Source of the DNA: Autumnicola tepida
GTDB taxonomy: Bacteria; Bacteroidota; Bacteroidia; Flavobacteriales; Flavobacteriaceae
DNA length: 64,000 bases
Assembly (NCBI RefSeq): GCF_031846485.1
Contig: NZ_JAVRHQ010000014.1
Location: forward strand, 1 to 64,000
Direction of reading: 5' to 3'
The position numbers were made by a program, and so were the translations under genes. Of the stretch, positions 60,657 through 64,000 are shown one piece after another; within the stretch, counting starts at the first letter, position 1; the number at the start of each line of letters is the position of its first letter. The notes beneath the pieces were generated by a model, which saw nothing but the letters and a program-made list of their open reading frames with translations, had not been told where the DNA came from and ran no database searches.

Positions 60657-62009
60657 ATGTTTAAAAAAATATTAATTGCCAATCGAGGGGAAATTGCCCT
60701 GCGCATTATCCGTACATGTAGGGAAATGGGGATTAAAACCGTAGCGGTTTATTCTACTGCCGATGCAGAAAGCCTTCATGTAAGGTTTGCCGATGAAGCC
60801 GTATGCATTGGCCCTCCCCAAAGTAACCTTTCCTACTTAAAAATTTCAAATCTTATCGCTGCTGCAGAAATAACAAATGCAGACGCCATACATCCCGGTT
60901 ACGGATTTTTATCTGAAAATGCCAAATTTTCCAAAATCTGTGGGGAACACGAAATTAAGTTTATTGGGGCCTCCCCAGATATGATCTCCAAAATGGGAGA
61001 CAAAGCCACTGCAAAAGCGACTATGAAAGCTGCAGGCGTGCCTTGTATTCCCGGTTCAGAAGGTATCATCAAAGATTTTAACGAGTGCCAGAAGCTGGCC
61101 GAAGAAGTAGGGTATCCCGTAATGCTTAAAGCTACCGCCGGTGGTGGGGGTAAAGGCATGCGCGCCGTATGGAAGCCGGAAGACCTGGAAAACGCCTGGG
61201 AATCGGCCAGGAAAGAAGCCGACGCCGCTTTTGGGAACGATGGGATGTACATGGAAAAGCTTATCGAAGAGCCACGCCATATCGAAATCCAGGTGGTGGG
61301 AGACAGCAGCGGGAAAGCCTGTCACCTTTCCGAAAGGGACTGTTCCATCCAGCGCCGTCACCAGAAATTAACCGAGGAAACCCCTTCCCCGTTCATGACC
61401 GATACCCTCAGGAAAAAAATGGGAGAAGCTGCCGTAAAAGCGGCAGAATACATCAAGTACGAAGGTGCGGGAACAGTGGAATTTCTGGTAGATAAGCACC
61501 GTAATTTCTACTTTATGGAGATGAATACCCGTATACAGGTAGAACATCCCATTACCGAGCAGGTGATAGATTACGACCTTATTAGGGAGCAGATCCTGGT
61601 AGCAGCAGGAGTGCCAATTTCAGGAAAAAATTACTTCCCGCAGTTACATTCTATCGAGTGCCGTATAAATGCGGAAGATCCTTACAACAACTTTCGTCCT
61701 TCCCCGGGCAAGATCACCAATATGCATGCGCCGGGTGGCCATGGGGTGAGAATAGATACCCACGTGTACAGCGGCTATATTATCCCGCCTAATTACGATT
61801 CTATGATCGCGAAGCTAATTACCACCGCCCAAACTAGGGAGGAGGCCATCAATAAGATGAAGCGTGCGCTGGACGAATTTGTGATTGAAGGCGTAAAAAC
61901 CACCATTCCTTTTCACAGGCAGTTAATGGATGAACCTGCCTATGTAGAAGGGAACTATACCACTAAATTTATGGAGGATTTCAAAATGAACCCTCCTGAA
62001 GAAAATTAA
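60657..62009 (+). CDS. accC: Biotin carboxylase subunit of acetyl-CoA carboxylase
   Basis: 450 aa. Start KKILIANRGEIALRIIRTCR, ATP-grasp glycine loop KATAGGGGKGMR, ERDCSIQRRHQKL, EMNTRIQVEHPITE and the C-terminal ECRINAEDP. It carboxylates biotin on AccB with ATP and bicarbonate. It is last gene of the fabH-accB-accC unit and is followed by a terminator. Confidence 0.97.
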   Translation: MFKKILIANRGEIALRIIRTCREMGIKTVAVYSTADAESLHVRFADEAVCIGPPQSNLSYLKISNLIAAAEITNADAIHPGYGFLSENAKFSKICGEHEIKFIGASPDMISKMGDKATAKATMKAAGVPCIPGSEGIIKDFNECQKLAEEVGYPVMLKATAGGGGKGMRAVWKPEDLENAWESARKEADAAFGNDGMYMEKLIEEPRHIEIQVVGDSSGKACHLSERDCSIQRRHQKLTEETPSPFMTDTLRKKMGEAAVKAAEYIKYEGAGTVEFLVDKHRNFYFMEMNTRIQVEHPITEQVIDYDLIREQILVAAGVPISGKNYFPQLHSIECRINAEDPYNNFRPSPGKITNMHAPGGHGVRIDTHVYSGYIIPPNYDSMIAKLITTAQTREEAINKMKRALDEFVIEGVKTTIPFHRQLMDEPAYVEGNYTTKFMEDFKMNPPEEN

Positions 62010-62032
62010 TCAAAAAGGAATAATTTAAGCTA

Positions 62033-62068
62033 AGCCCCGCAATTATTATTGTGGGGTTTTTGTTTTTT
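62033..62068 (+). terminator. Terminator after accC
   Basis: AGCCCCGCA / TGTGGGGTT stem (two G-T pairs) with an 8-base loop ATTATTAT followed by TTTTTGTTTTTT, 23 bases after the accC stop. Confidence 0.75.
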
Positions 62069-62165
62069 GGGCGTTCCCGCGGGAAAACCGCGGGCGGGCT
62101 ATCCGTTTTTAGTCCTGCCCTGCCCCAGCAGGGCAGGAGCTAACCACTCCTATCCCTAACGCAAC
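62069..62165. other. GC-rich structured element (possible three-way junction)
   Basis: Directly after the terminator. GCGTT (62071-62075) can pair with AACGC (62158-62162) to close a domain. Inside are two strong hairpins: CCCGCGG/CCGCGGG with loop GAAAA (62076-62094), and an 11-bp perfect stem TCCTGCCCTGC/GCAGGGCAGGA with loop CCCA (62113-62138). CGGGCTATCCG and CTCCTATCCCTAACGC flank the hairpins. The overall pattern resembles a dispersed intergenic element of Flavobacteriia. It is far more GC-rich than its surroundings and has no reading frame. Confidence 0.5.
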
Positions 62166-62211
62166 CATCCCGACCTGTGGCCACCCTGCCCGATGGAACC
62201 ATTCAGGCGGG

Positions 62212-62827
62212 CCCTCCTTAAAAAAGGGAGCTTTTATCAGGAAATCAAAAACTCCTAAAGCATGGTATTAAAACAGCTCCTTTCCTTTTTTAAGGGAAGG
62301 TGGCTTTATCTTCGGTAGAAGATTAAGACGGAAGGGTAAAAATTGTAAAATCCTGCCTACTGCAATCCCTCCTTAAAAAAAGGAGAGGTTTTTATAAGGA
62401 AATCAGAAACTCATAAAGCATTGTATTAAAACAGCTCCTTTCCTTTTTTAAGGGAAGGTGGCTTTATCTTCGGCAGAAGCTAAAGACGGAAGGGTCAAAA
62501 TTGAAAAATCCTGCCTACTGCAATCCCTGCTTAAAAGAAGGGGAGCTTTTTATCAGGAAATCAAAAACTCATAAAGCATTGTATTAAAACAGCTCCTTCC
62601 TTTTTTTAAAGAAAGGAGGCTTTATCTTCGGCAGAAGATTAAGACGGAAGGGTAAAAATTTAAAAATTCTGCCTACTGCTATCCCTGCTTAAAAGAAGGG
62701 GAGCTTTTTATAAGGAAATCAGAAACTCATAAAAAATTTATTAAAACAGCTCCTTCCCTTTTTTAAGGGAAGGTGGCTTTATCTTCGGTAGAAGAGAAAG
62801 ACGGAAGGGTAAAATTGCAAAAATCCG
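62212..62827. repeat. Four tandem ~157-base repeats
   Basis: Units start at 62212, 62367, 62525 and 62683 (periods 155, 158 and 158). Each starts CCCTSCTTAAAA, contains AGGAAATCARAAACT, then ACAGCTCCTT, a TTTTTTAAGGGAAGG-type palindrome, GGCTTTATCTTCGGYAGAAG and GACGGAAGGG. Each of the first three ends CTGCCTACTG; the last lacks this end. Each has two hairpins (CTCCTT/AAGGGAG and CCTTCC/GGAAGG). The units differ by scattered substitutions, so the array is not brand new. There is no coding potential, and the spacing and length are wrong for CRISPR. Confidence 0.85.
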
Positions 62828-62949
62828 GTACGTGGTCTATGGCACTTTATAAATTTCTAAATTTCAGGAGAGATATATTTTCGGGGCCTGCTTTTCAGTT
62901 TATTGAGCTATTAATCTTTTTTGTAATTTCATGGCAAAGAAACCTGTAG

Positions 62950-64000
62950 ATGAACTTCTCCTATTGGGAAACCAAAACCTGGTTTTCTAACATAGATTAC
63001 ACAGTAATTGGCAGCGGGATTACAGGCTTGAACTGTGCCTGGTATCTGAAACAAAAATTTCCAAAAGCGAAAATCCTGGTTTTGGAACGGGGGCTTCTGC
63101 CTAATGGCGCCAGCACTAAAAACGCCGGATTCGCCTGTTTCGGCAGCCTTTCAGAAATTCTTGAAGATCTTAAATCCCATTCCGAAGAAGAAGTGGTGGA
63201 ATTAATAAAAAAGCGTGTAAATGGCTTAAAACTTCTCAGGAGAAATTTAGGAGATAACGCCATAGGTTTTAAATCCTATGGCGGATATGAAATTTTCACA
63301 AAAGAAGATGAGGAATGCTTTGATTACTGTCTCAATAAGATGGATGGGATCAACCGGATCTTAAAACCTGTTTTCCAGGAACAGGTTTTCAGCCTCGAAA
63401 AAAATATGTTCGGCTTTAAAAGTATTCAGCATGAGTTGATTTATAATTGTTTTGAAGCCCAGATCAACACCGGCAGAATGATGGAAGCGCTGCTTCAAAA
63501 AGTGCAGGCTTCGGGAGTAAAGATTTTAAACAATGTAAATGTTCAGGAATATTCAGAAAAAGCAGATTCCGTAGAAGTTAAGACCAGCGATTTCAGTTTT
63601 GAAACCGGAAAACTGCTTATCGCAACCAACGGTTTTGCCTCGCAACTGGGTATTGCAGAGGTAAAGCCGGCGCGGGCGCAGGTACTTATCACAAAACCCA
63701 TTGAAAACCTGAAAATTAAAGGCACCTTTCATATTGACAAAGGCTTCTATTATTTTAGGAATATTGATGATCGAATCCTTTTTGGAGGCGGCAGGAACCT
63801 GGACTTAAAAGCAGAAGAAACTACGGAATTTGCGCAAACACAATTGGTTCAAAATAAACTGGAAGAGCTGCTTGAAACCGTGATTTTGCCTAAAACCAAA
63901 TTCGAAATTGACCAGCGCTGGAGCGGAATTATGGGAATGGGCGAAAGTAAAAATCCGGTGGTAAAGCAGGTGTCCAGAAATGTATATTGTGGCGTTCGTC
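62950..64000 (+). CDS. FAD-dependent oxidoreductase, D-amino-acid-oxidase family (3' partial)
   Basis: 350 codons from ATG at 62950, open to the window end. The dinucleotide fold is YTVIGSGITGLNCAWYL followed by the acidic VLERG. FAD contact GASTKNAGFACFGS follows, with LLIATNGFASQLG and RAQVLITKP in the middle and YYFRNIDDRILFGGGRN with WSGIMGMGESKNP near the edge. These are glycine oxidase/DadA-like (DAO) features. The substrate is not readable. A short spacer without clear promoter separates it from the tandem repeats. Confidence 0.85.
   Translation, partial: MNFSYWETKTWFSNIDYTVIGSGITGLNCAWYLKQKFPKAKILVLERGLLPNGASTKNAGFACFGSLSEILEDLKSHSEEEVVELIKKRVNGLKLLRRNLGDNAIGFKSYGGYEIFTKEDEECFDYCLNKMDGINRILKPVFQEQVFSLEKNMFGFKSIQHELIYNCFEAQINTGRMMEALLQKVQASGVKILNNVNVQEYSEKADSVEVKTSDFSFETGKLLIATNGFASQLGIAEVKPARAQVLITKPIENLKIKGTFHIDKGFYYFRNIDDRILFGGGRNLDLKAEETTEFAQTQLVQNKLEELLETVILPKTKFEIDQRWSGIMGMGESKNPVVKQVSRNVYCGVR

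Noticed and set aside
62113..62138. Second accC terminator
   Set aside because: The perfect GC palindrome has no T-run and follows a good terminator at 62033; better explained as part of the structured element.
62212..62827. CRISPR array
   Set aside because: Repeat units of ~157 bases are contiguous, without short repeats and unique spacers, and no cas genes are present.
1..64000. Insertion sequences, integrases, tRNA or rRNA genes
   Set aside because: No transposase- or integrase-like protein and no tRNA/rRNA signature was recognized on either strand.

Overview
The window comes from an AT-rich genome of the Bacteroidota, most likely a Flavobacteriaceae member (marine Gramella/Zunongwangia/Salegentibacter-like; the genus cannot be fixed from sequence reading alone). 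The evidence is two SusC/SusD pairs, a hybrid two-component regulator with a periplasmic propeller, TAnnTTTG-type promoters, lipoproteins with short Cys lipoboxes, a PID-CTERM-type small protein and characteristic flavobacterial intergenic palindromes.

From base 1 to about 56,000 the window is a large (glucurono)xylan utilization region. At the left (2-7055) is a glucuronate operon: the end of a KDPG aldolase gene, a TRAP transporter (DctP/Q/M), an SDR-type mannonate/fructuronate oxidoreductase, mannonate dehydratase UxuA and a GH67 alpha-glucuronidase. It is followed by a broken GH43 gene and a redoxin gene remnant (7105-7692). Next come an MFS permease, an FGE/SUMF1-like lipoprotein with both active-site cysteines, and a DUF1080 protein. 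A minus-strand block (11773-18830) encodes GH115, GH10, an SDR and a second GH67. It is divergent from a GH3 beta-xylosidase. A LacI-type regulator and a Nudix-type regulator then precede the xylose operon (permease, xylB, xylA). The first SusC/SusD operon (28551-36961) adds a surface glycan-binding protein and a GH10 xylanase whose catalytic domain is split by two carbohydrate-binding modules. A large HTCS regulator (minus) is followed by a second minus-strand SusC/SusD operon with GH2 and an SGNH esterase. A divergent GH43 plus sialate-O-acetylesterase-like esterase pair and a last GH43 close the locus.

The parts fit one pathway. SusC/D systems bind and import xylan fragments cut by surface GH10 enzymes. 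Esterases remove acetyl groups, and GH115/GH67 remove (methyl)glucuronic acid. GH43, GH3 and GH2 remove arabinose, xylose and galactose-type residues. Xylose enters through the MFS permease and XylA/XylB; uronate probably enters through the TRAP system and passes through mannonate to KDG/KDPG. Glucuronate isomerase (UxaC) and KDG kinase are not in the window. A near-palindromic operator ACGCAATCGGTTGCGT (centre CG) occurs in three intergenic regions, with a weaker version before the first susC. It is the likely target of the local LacI protein and overlaps or abuts -33 promoter elements.

From about 56,100 on the window is mostly housekeeping: an orphan PID-CTERM-type small protein, ribE, pdxA, the yceD(DUF177)-rpmF-fabH-accB-accC cluster, then a 940-base non-coding stretch and a partial FAD-dependent oxidoreductase running off the right edge. 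The non-coding stretch holds a terminator, a GC-rich structured element and four tandem ~157-base repeats. No transposase, rRNA, tRNA or CRISPR array was seen.
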